From the NCBI GenBank assembly GCA_023078685.1, contig JALGAS010000006.1, forward strand, positions 4,747,440-4,811,439: a stretch of 64,000 nt of DNA, read 5' to 3'. Shown here one piece after another: positions 1 to 12,107 of the stretch. The notes under the pieces are model-generated. The model made no database searches. It was given only the letters and a program-made list of their open reading frames with translations, and was not told the origin of the DNA. Numbering within the stretch: position 1 is the stretch's first letter; every line of letters starts with the position of its first letter. This DNA comes from Neopestalotiopsis rosae (taxonomy: Eukaryota; Ascomycota; Sordariomycetes; Amphisphaeriales; Sporocadaceae). The position numbers were made by a program, and so were the translations under genes.

Positions 1-1
1 C

Positions 2-253
2 ACTCCTCTTCTCCAGGACTGGCTCGGCGATGACGTTCCCAAGCGCATGCGCCGTGAGATCCACTTCCCGTCTGGCCGCTTTGGCGAGGCCATCGAGCAG
101 GCTCAGGCTGTTCTGTTCCTGGCCAGCGACGAGGCAAGCTTTGTCAACGGCCACGAGATGGTGGTCGATGGTGGCATGACCAAGGCATATGTCACCCCTG
201 AGGGACAGCCAACCGCCGCTCCTGTCAACAATGCACTGAAGGAGGAACTCTGA
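2..253 (+). CDS. C-terminal end of a short-chain dehydrogenase/reductase (5' part outside window)
   Basis: The reading frame is open from the first bases of the window and ends at TGA 251-253. It gives about 83 residues. The segment around [20 protein letters not shown] is the C-terminal signature of classical SDR enzymes (last beta strand and helix of the Rossmann fold; S-x-V-N/T-G followed by a DGG motif). The catalytic Tyr-x3-Lys and the cofactor glycines lie upstream, outside the window, so the substrate cannot be inferred. Residues after DGG form a short polar tail, common in fungal SDRs. The gene converges on the methylisocitrate lyase gene with about 310 bp between the stop codons. Family assignment is good; specific function is unknown. 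Confidence 0.8.
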   Translation, partial: TPLLQDWLGDDVPKRMRREIHFPSGRFGEAIEQAQAVLFLASDEASFVNGHEMVVDGGMTKAYVTPEGQPTAAPVNNALKEEL

Positions 254-567
254 GTTATTCAGAGTGGCTAATTTGGCGATTGACGGCTGCGGGTAAGCCA
301 GTTGACGCTGTTTAATGACTTGAGAGGTTGCTTGGAGCATGGAGTCATGGTTTTTATGATTGCTAGAGGATGCGCTGATTCCCCAAAGAACGTTGTGCCG
401 TCGCTTCTTGGTCCCTGGTTTACGATAGACATGGCATTGCGTGCTTTACATTTACGACGCAGAGAGATAGTGAGTTTGTATTGAAAATATGTATGCAAAA
501 TCGCTCCCACGAACGCCATTTCTATGCTGCTTGCTCAGAGTGCAGGAAACTTTCCAAGGAGTACATC
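254..567. other. convergent intergenic spacer
   Basis: This is the space between two convergent stop codons. It should hold the 3' UTRs and polyadenylation signals of both neighbours. Short open frames in it have no coding look, and I see no RNA gene. Confidence 0.5.
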
Positions 568-2364
568 TTACAAGAATTGCCCCTCCGTGTTACCGTCACC
601 CATACTCTTGCTGCCGCTACTGCCACTCTGAATGGCTCCGAGAATGCCATCAATATAGCTTGCACCACTCCACTTTTGGTGCGTCAAAACATCACACCCA
701 AGCTCTTTTTCTCTTCTCTGTACGAGATTGACGTATGCTAGCATACCGTCGTTTTTGTATTCTTTGGCAAGCTCATTGGTGATGGTGGCGGTGCTGTGAA
801 GGCCTGCCAGAGAAATGAGCTGCAACACAAAGCCTTCCTTCGCGATATCCCAAATAAACGACTTTAGAGTCGCGTCCGTAAAGCCATGTGCCATCCAGTT
901 GAATGAAGGAGATAGATTGTAGACGAGCCCCTTGTTGGGATACACTGCTCTGACCGCGCGGCCCAGCTTAGCTGCAACCTCGACTTGAGGATCGCCGGTT
1001 TCGACCCACAGCAAGTCTGCGTAAGGACCAAAGGCAATGGCTCGCTTGGTGGCAGCCTTCATGCCCGCCCGAAAATGGTAAAATCCTTCACGCGTACGCG
1101 GGACGTCCCAGTCAAAGTGGATGGGCTCGCTGGCATACTGGTTGGCGAGTTCGCGACGCTTGCTTATGCCCATGTTGTTGTTGGACTCGACTTCTTTGGT
1201 ATATGCGCTGACCTTGTCCTCTGCAACTCCCTGTGCGCGCAACTGCTCAACAGCAGCCTCATCAAATGTAACAAGGCGTGTCTTTTTGACCCACTCAGCC
1301 TCAAATGCATCTATCTCGGGCCCTGGTGCGCCCGCGGCTTCCATGGCCTGCAGAGTTTCTGCCAAAGGCGCGATGCCTTGTTCTGCTACGCCCAGTATGA
1401 ATTCGTGGTCGCGGACGTCGATGGCGCTGGAAATGAGCTTTCCGCTCTCGGAATCGGTACGAGCCAGCACGAGGTTCTCAGAGCCCATTACATCCCACTG
1501 GAATCGAGCTGCAAGGAGTCGATTGATATGCTCGCCGGTTGGCACTAGCACCTTACCAGCCAAATGACCACACTTTTTCCCGCCGTGCAGCTGATCTTCA
1601 AAGTGAACAGCCGCTGCTCCGTTCTCGGCGAACAGTTTCGCCAACTTCAGAACTGCGCTGAGCCCACCATGCCCAGTATCACCATCTGCAACGATCGGCC
1701 GGAAGTAGTCGACGTACGGGGTCTTTGCGCGCTCCTCGGACGTCAGTTTTCTGCGCAGATCCCACTGCTTCCGGTCGTGCATCGATTGCGCCTTGGCCAT
1801 ACGCTGGACCTGGTTTGGAACTGTGTTGTATGGGTAGTCACCAAAGTCGGGAGAGACTTCATTGGTAGTGGTGAGAACAGATGAACAGGCCCAGCCAGAG
1901 AGATAAAGGACCTCTTGATGTGGTGCTTGCTGAGTCATTTGTACCGGATCGATGGCGCCCATGGTATGAATTGGCTCGCCCTTGGCCAGCCGCTCCTGAA
2001 CCAGGTTGAAGAGTTTCCTTGCCATGAGTGAACTTGGGTAGCTTTGTAGCTGCGAGCCGCGCTTCGAAACGACGTCCGCGGCGGTGTAAGGTCTCTTGAT
2101 CCCCTCAAAACGGGGACTTGCCCACCAAGCCTCAACATCCTTGATTTGCTGTTCATATAGGGCGTCCTCTGCGGCACCGGCCTTTTCCGTTTCGGGGAGA
2201 AGTTGGAAGGAGTCGGAGGGAAGAGCAGTAGAGACGGGTGGGTTGACTTCGGACATTCTCGAAACCGTCGTCGTGAAGAATCGTGAACGTGAGCTGATGA
2301 AAGCAGTCGTGCGGAGCGGCACGGCCGAGCGGCGGGAGGCTCGGACAACTGCCCGGGAAAGCAT
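568..2364 (-). CDS. mclA: mitochondrial 2-methylisocitrate lyase (methylcitrate cycle)
   Basis: A single exon of 598 codons. It cleaves 2-methylisocitrate to pyruvate and succinate, the last step of the methylcitrate cycle that disposes of propionyl-CoA. The lyase signature KKCGHL lies at residues 263-268 with the catalytic Cys265. The ADGDTGHGG block (about 226-234) binds metal and substrate. The Leu after KKCGH, a long basic, Ser/Arg-rich N-terminus that resembles a mitochondrial presequence, and the citrate-synthase-type neighbour favour methylisocitrate lyase over glyoxylate-cycle isocitrate lyase; this choice is inference. The frame is open 32 codons further upstream (from 2460), but the Met at 2364 starts a good targeting peptide and matches the family's usual length of about 600 residues. 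It is transcribed divergently from the methylcitrate synthase gene. Confidence 0.88.
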   Translation of the reverse strand: MLSRAVVRASRRSAVPLRTTAFISSRSRFFTTTVSRMSEVNPPVSTALPSDSFQLLPETEKAGAAEDALYEQQIKDVEAWWASPRFEGIKRPYTAADVVSKRGSQLQSYPSSLMARKLFNLVQERLAKGEPIHTMGAIDPVQMTQQAPHQEVLYLSGWACSSVLTTTNEVSPDFGDYPYNTVPNQVQRMAKAQSMHDRKQWDLRRKLTSEERAKTPYVDYFRPIVADGDTGHGGLSAVLKLAKLFAENGAAAVHFEDQLHGGKKCGHLAGKVLVPTGEHINRLLAARFQWDVMGSENLVLARTDSESGKLISSAIDVRDHEFILGVAEQGIAPLAETLQAMEAAGAPGPEIDAFEAEWVKKTRLVTFDEAAVEQLRAQGVAEDKVSAYTKEVESNNNMGISKRRELANQYASEPIHFDWDVPRTREGFYHFRAGMKAATKRAIAFGPYADLLWVETGDPQVEVAAKLGRAVRAVYPNKGLVYNLSPSFNWMAHGFTDATLKSFIWDIAKEGFVLQLISLAGLHSTATITNELAKEYKNDGMLAYVNLVQRREKELGCDVLTHQKWSGASYIDGILGAIQSGSSGSKSMGDGNTEGQFL

Positions 2365-3461
2365 GATGAGACGGTCACAAGTGAGGACGGCCCAAGGATA
2401 TCCACGAATTTGATGTGCAAAAGGAAGCAAAGTTTTAAGTGGTGGTCCAAGAAGCAACACCGACGGGAGAAATTCGACTCTGAAGCTCGAGGTAGGCAGA
2501 TGTCGTTGGCGGGGATCCTATGACGACGAAGCTTGGGACATGCCAGACAATATGGAGTATACGCTGTGGCCGACACTGGGTTGGCTGGTAACTCCGCGGC
2601 GATTGCAGGGCAAGCAGTGGGCCAAGGAAAAGAGAGTATTCAGAGACCAGAGGTCGCGAACAAGTGAAGAGTTGGACCGTGGTTATTTCCGGTAACCATT
2701 TGCCGATTGGAGTAACGGACTCGGCTTCAGACGTCAAAGTCCCCATACTTTTTATTGGGCAATTGGGGCCGAGTGTATGGGGGAATGAGGGGAAATGTCC
2801 ACTCAACCCGCCAAAGCCAACTACATTTAGGTACCGTTTAACGCTACGCAGCGCTAGAAAGTCCACCTGGGGGCACCTTTGCCTGGTTGGTATAAGTGAT
2901 TTACTTCTGGTGCTATTGTCACAGACAGGTTCCAAGGTTGTTTACACAGGCTGTAGATAAAGTGACATGTCACTGACCAGATGATGAACCGCGGACCGCC
3001 TGGTGAAATGGCGGACAGGGGTCTAAAATCATTCCCATCAACCGAGTCTCTCCTCTCTCTCTCTCGGCGAGACGGTAAGACCTGCCACCAGACTGTCTGG
3101 CGGCTTCCCTCGGTTCATGCGGGGGAAACCATCATCGCTTGTGTCCCCCTCCCCCACATGCTTGCATGTCTCTGCGTTTACACGCCGAGCTTCAGTATGC
3201 AGCTAGATCAATATTTTGTTGGAAATCATCTGTCTTGCGCCGCCCTGCCCGGACTGTTGTTCTTCATCTGTAGATTTTCCACCCATCGTTCCTGAAGCCA
3301 TTCATCTTGAGCTTGTTCTTCGAATTGTGTGAGAAGTCAATTGTAATTTCTTCGTATAGTTGCATACTTTGTACTATCCGTCAGCCTTCTGCTCACTGAG
3401 ATTTGATATCCCCCTCCAATAGCCGAGGCCTACATACCTTGTCCGTTGCGCGGTAGAAGCC
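2365..3461. promoter_or_regulatory. shared bidirectional promoter region of the methylcitrate-cycle gene pair
   Basis: About 1.1 kb separates the two divergent start codons. The part near 3,040-3,160 is rich in CT tracts (TCTCTCCTCTCTCTCTCTCG near 3,046, CCCCCTCCCCC near 3,144), common in fungal core promoters. No coding frame is convincing. Shared regulation by propionyl-CoA or carbon source is inferred from the arrangement; I did not identify a specific operator. Confidence 0.5.
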
Positions 3462-5027
3462 ATGGCGATACATTTGCGAGCGGCCTCGCGGGCTGTCGGC
3501 GCCGTACGTGTAAGTACAGGAGCGATTGAATGGAACGGCTCTGTTATTAGGTCACTGCCATGGACCCTTTCTTGTTCGTACACTAATAATTGTTTGCCAT
3601 AGCCCCGAGTCGCCCATGTCGCCGCGATTCCCGTGACAAGATGTTACTCATCATCCTCCGAGCCCGACCTGAAAGAGACCTTGAAGGAGGTCATTCCAGC
3701 CAAGCGCGAGCTTCTCAAAAAGGTCAAAGCCATGGGCTCCAAGGTCGTTGGTGAGGTCAAGATTGAAAATACAATTGGCGGTATGAGGTATGCCATTGAT
3801 TTCCACCCTACTTTAGCACTTTACACAGCTCACATATGATACAGGGGCCTCAAGGCAATGGTTTGGGAAGGCTCCGTCCTGGATGCGGACGAGGGTATCC
3901 GATTCCATGGCCGGACGATAAAAGACTGTCAAAAGGAACTCCCCAAGGGCAAGACGGGCACAGAAATGCTGCCTGAGGCCATGTTCTGGTTGCTACTTAC
4001 CGGCAAAGTCCCGTCGGTCGGCCAGGTCAGACAGTTCTCGAGGGAACTTGCTGAGCAAGCTTCGCTTCCCGATTTTGTGAACAAGATGCTGGACAACTTT
4101 CCCAAGGACCTTCATCCCATGACACAATTTGCCATTGCCGTCAGCGCCCTCAACTATACTTCCAAGTTTGCAAAGGCATACGAGCGTGGTCTCAACAAGT
4201 CTGAATACTGGGAGCCCACCTTTGATGACTGCATCAGCCTCCTTGCCAAGCTTCCTACGATAGCAGCCAAGATCTACCAAAACTCATATCGCAACGGAGG
4301 AGCTCTGCCTGCCGATGTGGATCTCGAGCAGGACTGGTCATACAACTTTGCTGCCATGCTTGGTAAGGGTGGCAAGGAGAATGAGAACTTCCAAGACCTG
4401 CTGAGACTATACTTGGCCCTCCACGGAGACCACGAGGGCGGCAACGTCTCGGCTCATGCCACACATCTTGTAGGAAGTGCCCTCAGTGACCCTTTCCTGA
4501 GCTACAGTGCCGGCTTGCAAGGACTGGCAGGTCCCCTGCACGGCTTGGCTGCTCAAGAGGTCTTGCGATGGATCCTGCAGATGAAGGAGGCTATTCCTGA
4601 TAACTATGGGGAGGCCGAGGTTCATGATTACCTATGGTCCACCCTCAACTCTGGCAGAGTCGTTCCAGGCTACGGTCATGCTGTCCTTCGCAAGCCCGAC
4701 CCTCGTTTTGAGGCCTTGATGGATTATGCCGCGTCCCGCCCCGAGATTGCCAAAGACCCTGTCTTCCAACTCGTCAAGCTCAACAGTGAGGTCGCCCCAG
4801 AAGTGCTCAAGAAACATGGAAAGACCAAGAACCCCTACCCGAATGTTGACTCGAGCTCTGGCGTCTTGTTCCACCACTACGGTTTCCACGAGACCCTGTA
4901 TTACACTGCAACTTTTGGCGTGAGCAGAGGTCTCGGTCCCTTGGCTCAGCTTATTTGGGATCGTGCTCTGGGTCTGCCCATTGAGCGCCCAAAGAGCATC
5001 AACTTAGAGGGTCTGCTGAAGGCGTAG
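3462..5027 (+). CDS. mcsA: mitochondrial 2-methylcitrate synthase, three exons
   Basis: Exons 3462-3509, 3603-3787 and 3845-5027 (GTAAGT...CATAG with branch-like ACTAAT; GTATGC...TACAG) join to 471 residues. The enzyme condenses propionyl-CoA with oxaloacetate to 2-methylcitrate. The citrate-synthase catalytic triad is present: His310 in GPLHGLA, His356 in the signature GYGHAVLRKPDPRF, and Asp413 in NVDSSSG. Exon 1 and early exon 2 encode an Arg/Ala/Ser-rich mitochondrial presequence ending near CYSSSS. Length fits fungal methylcitrate synthases (about 460). These enzymes also have citrate synthase activity, so sequence alone does not exclude a citrate synthase; pairing head-to-head with methylisocitrate lyase decides the call. 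The first donor could also be the GTACGT six bases earlier. Confidence 0.88.
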
Positions 5028-6662
5028 AAAATCCGAATTTGAGAATTTTGCATGACTTTACCGGCGTTAGCGCTTTTCTCTTTCACGAAAGACTAGACTC
5101 GCTGCGGTCACTTATTTCTCTTAATTTAGCTAGTTTAAGAATACAGAAATCTATTTAGAAGTCATGATCACTCGTTCAGCTGTCCTATTCGCAAGTCATG
5201 ATTGGGCCAGGCCTTGAATGGCAGGCTGGGCGATCTTCCGGGGTATTGTACCCTGCGCGGTATTCCATCTTTGTCTAGCCGTAGCCACTTCATGTTCGTG
5301 GTCACAATGATGACTCACTGACACCGAGATCCAACCACGTGAGCCAGCACGGCTGAGTTCGCGCGGCCTACTACTTACTTGGTGCCTTTGCAATAAATTC
5401 CCGTAATAATCCAAAACCCGGAAACCCGTTGCGCGCGAGCGTATAATTGCACCCAGTAGTTAGTTTTCATTGCTAAATATGTAAGTTCAATATGCACGCA
5501 TATACGACCTTGGCTCATATGAAGTGACATCGGCCGTTCCGGGTGGAACTTTGCGTATGCGCCCTTTCGGCGATGCCAGCTGATCAGCGTCAATGAGGCT
5601 AAATGGATATTTAGCCATGATTGGACGAATGAATATCAACACGAAATGCTGAGCGAGCTCATCTGAGACCCTTCCGAATCACCAAGGCGTAGCCGGTCTT
5701 GATCATTGAGACTCCTGTAGTGTAGCCAAGAGCTGGAGACTAAATCTGTGTATGCCTACTTGGAACTGCATTGCTGGTTCACAGAAGTTGACAACAACAA
5801 CAAGCAACCCTTATTGAATTACTAGGTAATCAAATACTGCTTGGAAACCTGGAAAATAGGCAAGGTCAATTGCAACGTGGCGACGATCATCAAGACGCCG
5901 CAATTCACACCTAGCTGAGCCACGCGCTCTCATTGTCATTTATGCTTAATTAACGGCAAGACTGGAACGGGACAAAAATAGTAACACGCATAGTAAGGAA
6001 GGGTCGCGATCTAGATTTGACAATGTTTCTAGGCATATTATCTGCACGAAAGACAGGTCGTGCTGTCAACCGAAGGGAGGGGAACAGCTCGAGGTTGGCC
6101 GTCACCAACCACGATCCTAGAATCTGAGAAACCAGAGCGGCTCTCTTCCGCCTGGACGAGAATTGAATAGCTTGTCGACGTGTTTCTCAGCCGCGTTCTA
6201 TAATAAGAACGAAAGTCAATACAACTCAGTCTAGGCCTCAGAAGTTGTACACAAAGTGCCCTTGGCGTAATTTGTTTTCATCTAATGTTCGTCGAAAACA
6301 ATATCTCGCAATATCGCGAAGGATTCAGTCGGAGCAAAGTTGTGGAGTCGGTGAGTAGAAGACTGGAGGCCAGTACCATTAATCTATCTTCCAATATTGT
6401 GGAACAATAAAGCAGCAACCTTGGTTCTCGTGGCATCTACTGATTCTGGTTGTTCCCATTACGAATCATCAACTCGACTTCTCTCGGAGTAAGTCACATG
6501 ATGTTTGCAGAGGAAGCATGCAGTAGAATCAAGTATAAAAGCCGACTGCACCCTTCCATATCAGACTGAGCAAATGTAGAGATACCAGTGCTCTAGATAT
6601 CTCGCCAACGACACCAACGCCTCATTCTTTGGTCAAACACTCTTTGCAATCTTTCATACAAG
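5028..6662. other. intergenic region, no gene seen
   Basis: 1.6 kb without a convincing coding frame, tRNA or repeat. The last 130 bp form the promoter of the next gene: TATAAAA at about 6,534-6,540, some 125 bp before the ATG. Confidence 0.5.
6534..6540 (+). promoter_or_regulatory. TATA box of the DUF4360 gene
   Basis: TATAAAA 123 bp upstream of the ATG at 6663, followed by a C/A-rich leader. Position and sequence are typical of a strongly expressed fungal gene. Confidence 0.5.
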
Positions 6663-7472
6663 ATGAGGTTCTTTGCCGCTCTTTTCGTACCGACTCTCGT
6701 TGCTGCCAGCCCCCTCGGGGGTGTTGGAGGCACCAACGGCGATGTCCCGTCTCCCGATCAAATCCAGATCGTCAGCACTTCTAACTCTGGCAATGGCTGT
6801 CCCCAGGGTACCGTGACTACTGATATTTCCCCGGACAGAACCGTGAGTAGCACCAGTTGCCTTTGAAAATGGTTACACTCTCTTGTGCTGTGCACAACGT
6901 GCTCCTGTGTTCGAGACTTTTCACGTAGCATACTACAGACTAAGCCTTCTTTAGGTCGTTACTTTTGGTTTCGATGGTTTCCAGACATACATTGGCCCAG
7001 GCTTCACTGCTGCGGACAAGACCAAGAACTGCCAGCTGCACCTGAATCTGAAGTACCCCGGCGGATTCCAGTTCGCCATCGTTGAGTCAACCTATCACGG
7101 GTATGCTCAGCTCGACAAGGGAGTGACGGGTACCTTTTACTCCACCTACTTTTTCTCGCAAGATGCAGCAGCAACGGTATGTCCCGCAGCTAATCTGTGT
7201 CATGTGCATCAGCTGATCTTTGATAGACTACAACTCAAACATCCATCACTGGAGGAGGCACCTGGGCTGATGGACAAGTATACACCAAGCAGGATCAGAT
7301 CCCCACCACCTCGGTGATCTGGTCCCCTTGCGGACAAACGGGAATTCTCAACGTCAACAACCGCATTGCGCTCACCAGCAGCAACAGTACTGCCTCCGGC
7401 CAAATCTCTGACGACGATGCTACTGTTGCCTTTACCCAGCAGCTGCACGTAAGCTGGCAACCATGCAAGTAA
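6663..7472 (+). CDS. secreted DUF4360-type protein, three exons
   Basis: Exons 6663-6842, 6955-7176 and 7227-7472 (GTGAGT...TTTAG; GTATGT...GATAG, both phase 0) join to 215 residues. Residues 1-16 form a signal peptide ([16 protein letters not shown]). The body matches the fungal DUF4360 pattern as I remember it: an NGCPQGTV start, a central [19 protein letters not shown] block, a [11 protein letters not shown] block, and a C-terminal WSPCG...[11 protein letters not shown] with conserved cysteines likely in disulfides. The family is extracellular, common in filamentous fungi, and of unknown biochemical function. The gene has its own TATA box and no evident partner in function next to it. Confidence 0.82.
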
Positions 7473-8059
7473 TCGTGTCACATCAGAACACAAAGTCTTG
7501 CAGCGATGAGGAGACAGCTGGCTTGGGACGGGCGGCATTTTAGTAGTTCGGCATGGGGCAAATTGCAGTGGAAGACGGACACTGATCTTTCTCTTTTCTT
7601 CATTTCACATACTCCTTCGGGACTATCTCTTTTGTCATATTATTTCAGCTGGGGAATAGCATAACTCAATCAAGCCATCACATTACTCGAAAATGCCCAC
7701 TTCTGCTGTGTAAATCATTAGTGCTCCCCAATCCGTAGATCGCTCAATTACCCGACTTCTCCGCATATCATGCAAAAGACATTGGCGTCAGCAGAGGAGC
7801 TTTCGAGGACCTGCGCATACTACTTGATGCAGTCTCCTCGCAGAGTCACATGCGGGGTCAATCATACAAGGATCGGAATGCATATTCAGACCTCTCACGG
7901 GAATATTTTGCCGTCCATTAATTTATTAATATTGAACAGACCCTCTATGCTCTTATGGAGCTGACCTGCATATTGATGTGAAGCAAAATTTGAGTTCTCC
8001 TACCATTTGATTCTTCGATTGTACCAAGCTTTCTGGATACAGGCGCTCAGTATTCCATC
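7473..8059. other. intergenic region, no gene seen
   Basis: About 590 bp between the DUF4360 gene and the frameshifted GMC gene. Locally AT-rich near 7,910-7,960; no coding frame or RNA gene recognised. Confidence 0.45.
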
Positions 8060-10032
8060 ATGACCGTCAACGGCAGCACACCTGAGTACGATTTTATTAT
8101 ATGCGGGTCAGTCATTTGCCATACCCTGACTTGATATGTCGCGGCTAAAGGGAAGCTAGAGGAGGAACCTCAGGCTGCGTGATTGCGGGAAGGCTTGCAG
8201 AATGTCGAGACGTGAGTATACTTGTCATTGAGGCTGGTCAGCACAATGAGGACCTGGAAAATACCAAAATGGCGGGAGGGTAAGTCGCGGGCATTTGTAC
8301 AAGTAATTGCAAATTTCGCCATGCTGAAACGTTGCAGATGGGCAAACCTTCTGGATAGAGAAACTGACTGGAACATCGTCTCCGAGAAAGGGAGCGGAAT
8401 ACTTGACCGGAAGGTGAAGCTCAGTCGCGGAAAATACCTTGGTGGGTGCTCTGGCTGTAATGGGACATTGTGTATTCGTGGATCGAAACAGGACTTTGAC
8501 GACTGGCAACTCGAGGGCTGGAGCGGTGAAGAGTTTTTCGCATACATGAAAAAGGTATACCATCCATATCTCAGAGTCCTCAGGTGTCGTAAGACAAGAC
8601 TAATTTCTCGGAAAGGCTGAAAACTTCCATGCCAAGCCCTGGTTCAAAACGGATACACAGCTACATGGATATGATGACCCACTGCATATGGAACCTCATG
8701 ACTTGGCACCAATCTCGGAGCTTGTTCTAGAGTCCATGATCTCGTCTGGGCTGCCACGAGATGATGATATGTTTTCTCATGGGACCAATCCGCATGGCTG
8801 CGGCCACGCACTCCGGACTGTGCACCAAGGAGTGCGTACAACGGGTGCAGACTTCATCACGAACGGCCAGGCAAAGCCGAACATTACGATATTAACCGAG
8901 ACTCATGTGGACAAAGTCTTGTTCGAGCGTTCGACAGCAGGAGAGCTGCGTGCTACCGGTGTCAAAGTCATCCAGCCTGGGGGCGTGGCAGCTGAGATTC
9001 GCGCCAAAAGAGAGGTCATTGTCTGTGGAGGGGCCTACTGTAGTCCCACCATTCTCAATCGATCTGGCCTGGGTCGCAAAGAAGACTTGGAGCGGCATGG
9101 GATTGAAGTCTTGGTTGATTTGCCTGGTGTGGGCCAAAATCTGATGGACCACGTCATTGCCTTCATGTTTTATGAGACTGAACAAGAAGGACTGACCAAT
9201 GACCACTTGGTTTACCACGGCGATGCCGCTGCGACCTCGTACAAGCTGTGGAAAGATACCAAGACGGGGTTCTTATCCACCTTTCCTTTTGGCGTGTTTG
9301 CATTTGCGCGACTCGACGATCGTCTGAATGATTCTGATCTATGGAAATCCGCTCCCAGAAAACCCGGCCGTGACCCAATGGGCCTGGCGCCATCACAGCC
9401 ACACGTCGAGCTCTGGAATACTGAATGCTATGGAGGCCCAAAACAGTACGACCAATTCCCGATCGACCAAAAGTATGCCTTCAGCATGGTTGCTGAGTTG
9501 TTCGCACCTCGATCTCGCGGACATGTCAAGTGAAAAGCGTTGATCCCCTCGAGACGCCTGAAGTGGACTGCGGTTATCTCACTGACCCCCTGGACCTCGA
9601 GGTCCTTGCGGAGGGCTGCCGGCTAGCCAACGAAGTGCTCATGAATGGTAGTGCGACAAAGAATATTGTCAAGGGATCATGGCCACCAGATTTGAATCAT
9701 CATACATATACGACCCGAGAAGAATGGAAGCCTCACATTCTTCAGAATGCCACAACATGTAAGCATCTTCATGGGAATGATGGTATACAAATCACTGACT
9801 CGCGAAAGGCTACCATGCTTCTGGCACCTGCGCAATGGGTAAAGCAGATAATCCAGCCGCAGTTCTCGATGAGAAACTTCTCGTGCGAGGCGTAACCGGT
9901 CTGCGTGTAGCGGACTGTAGTGTGATGCCAGTACTCCATGGTGGCCATACGCAAATGCCAGCGTACGGGATTGGCGAGAAATGTGCGGATTTGATCAAGG
10001 CGCATTGGGAAGATCTGTTGAGGACCAAGTGA
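8060..10032 (+). pseudogene. GMC (choline-dehydrogenase-like) oxidoreductase with a one-base frameshift
   Basis: Exons 8060-8106, 8160-8279, 8338-8554, 8616-9758 and 9809-10032 would give about 580 residues of a cytosolic FAD-dependent GMC oxidoreductase (no signal peptide). The FAD site is GGGTSGC, split by intron 1. The FAD-motif block is KLSRGKYLGGCSGCNG, signature 2 is around VCGGAYCSPTILNRSGLG, and the catalytic His lies in HASGTCAMG with the partner His in VLHGGHTQMPAYGIGEK. Near 9,530 the frame hits TGA after SRGHVK, and continues in another frame as KSVDPLETP. One missing base (family form HVKLKS) explains this, and there is no room for an intron. Either a recent pseudogene or a sequencing error: everything downstream is otherwise intact. 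Confidence 0.8.
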
Positions 10033-10130
10033 AATTGCATAGTAGCAACGCAAATTTAGGTATGACTGGAATCATGGTCTTGCTGAGTATTTCGCCTTTT
10101 TCTTCTCTTTATCTTAAGCTGGCTATTTGT

Positions 10131-12107
10131 TCAGATCAACTCGAAAGTTGTCCAATTTTCCTTTGCACCAAAGTCGTCCTGAAGACTCTTAGCGGTTCTC
10201 GTGAAGAATAAATGTTTCAATAATCCCAATCTCTTATATGTCGCGACACTTTCTGACTCACAAGTTTCTGGATTGACCTTTTCCAAAACCAGCGCTTGAA
10301 AACTTTCCGCACTCAAGCATATCATCGCAAGGAGGAACCTCCCTTCATCGCGCTCTAGGCAGCGCAGAAATTCCGACCTGTCCCATACATCAAGATGCAG
10401 GTCCCGACGGTCAAGACGTGGTAGCAGTAGTGCCAGCGGCTTGACTATAGACTTTAATCGCAATCTTACTGGACCGTTGCCGTCAGAAAGTGCCCGCTCC
10501 AGCTGCGCAATACGTATGGCAGAACCTCGGGACGCATCAAAGTCTATGCGCCCGTGGGAGGCCCAAGACCAAGAAGGGAATTGCTGGACTCCATTGGTAT
10601 ATCGTCCTGTCTCGGGTCGTCCAGAACTGGACCAAGCAAGACTCAGCGGCAATGACTCTTCCCATAGACCGGCCAGATACCTGGGTTTTGACTCGTAAGC
10701 CTCTTCAAGCGTCTTGACGAGAGAAGACACTGCAACGAGTCGGTCGGAATGGTAGGTCAGCTGAGCCGCGGTGTAATATTCAATAAAAGAAGTCCATCCA
10801 TCGACCAGCTGTTCCTCACGAGATCGAGCTAGCCACGACTGAATCTTGTATTTCAAGCTGCTGTCGTCTGCGCCCTCCTGAGAATCTTCATCATGACCCT
10901 TGGGGTCCCACTCAGGGGCTTGCTGACGAGAACACTCCCAGGACACGAAGCGTCGTCCAAAGTGGATCATTCTCGTCGAGAACAATCGTTCCTGAACCAC
11001 CCATCCGCGCCGTTGAAGCTTCGAATGCGTTATTTCAGCGGTATAGTAGGGTTTGGGTAGATGGACTAGATATCGATGCGCTTTGCCTGTCTCATCTTCA
11101 ATCAAAATGGTTGGATCCGCGATCGAGTACGTGGTTTTTGGCCTAGGGCCAAGAAAGCCCTCGTGACAGGTCAATGCACTCACGGCCGACAAGGTCACCA
11201 AGGCATTTCTGTAGTACGAACCAATCTTTTCAGCTTCAGTCCTCCAGTCGCCATCATTTCCCTGATGGGCTTGGATTATGCAGAGCGCATCAATCCAGAC
11301 ATAGCGAACGCCCATTTCCCTGGTCACGACGATGGCATCTTGCATCGTTTTAGGAATGATGCTCCATGGTATGCCGTATATAAATGAGGGAAGAGTACTC
11401 TCTGTTGTCCGGCAGGAATGCGACTTTACGCCCCACTGATAGCTGAGAGCGTTGTACGATCCTCGCTCCTTTGGCTGCGTTATGTGTATTTTGGGATCAG
11501 GCCAACTGCCAGTAGAAGTCCTGATGCCAACATCAATAGCTCGGGTTGGCAATTCGACTTGTTCCTCAAACGGAGAGGCTTTTGACTTGTTTGCACAACT
11601 ATTGCACGTATCATGGGCGTCTGAACAGTGGGCGACCCAAGACTTAATCATAGAGACGAGGTCGGCAAAGTTGGGAACCAGGCCTGTGATGTTTCAGTCA
11701 CTGACACTCTTTTTGGACCAAGAATGCTTACTGGAAGTGCTAATGTGCTCATTCGGTGGATCATACAAGACCTCAAGTTCAGCGCTTCCTCGACCAGCGC
11801 AAATGACGTTCAAGCTCCCCAGGCGCGCCTGGGATGGATCATCTTGCCAGATTTTAGCGCTCAGACTTATCTGGGCGTTCTCTGCCGGTGGATCTGGAGT
11901 CTCGTAGACACTAAACTCGTACACAAGTGCTTGTTTGAGAAAGCGACAAAAGTTGCAACCTTGTTCAGCTGATGAGCAGAGCGCAGAATAGCTCGAGTGA
12001 GGGATTTCTGTTCGTGGTTCAGATATCGCGCGGGCCAGTGCATGACAGCAATCGGCGCAGGGCTCTGGGTCAAGCTGCTTCAGAACAAGCATGGCAAAGA
12101 GTCTCAC
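10131..12107 (-). CDS. HET-domain (heterokaryon incompatibility type) protein, two exons
   Basis: Exons 11732-12107 and 10131-11683 (minus strand; intron GTAAGC...CACAG, 48 nt) join to 642 residues. An N-terminal Cys-rich stretch (CADCCHALARAI, then CNFCRFLKQAL) precedes the HET domain. Its three blocks are visible: YNALSYQWG, then VWIDALCIIQ, then KIGSYYRNALVTLSAVSA, followed by the GFLGPRP region. The C-terminal part has the usual RGWVVQERLFSTRMIHFG and WEC blocks. Such proteins act in nonself recognition and regulated cell death when conspecific hyphae fuse, or in related innate-immune-like responses; the specific partner is unknown. HET genes are often found in variable, subtelomeric regions. 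It ends 98 bp from the GMC gene, tail to tail. Confidence 0.85.

Noticed and set aside
1121..1567. 148-codon plus-strand frame antisense to methylisocitrate lyase
   Set aside because: Overlaps the conserved catalytic region of the lyase; no independent motif.
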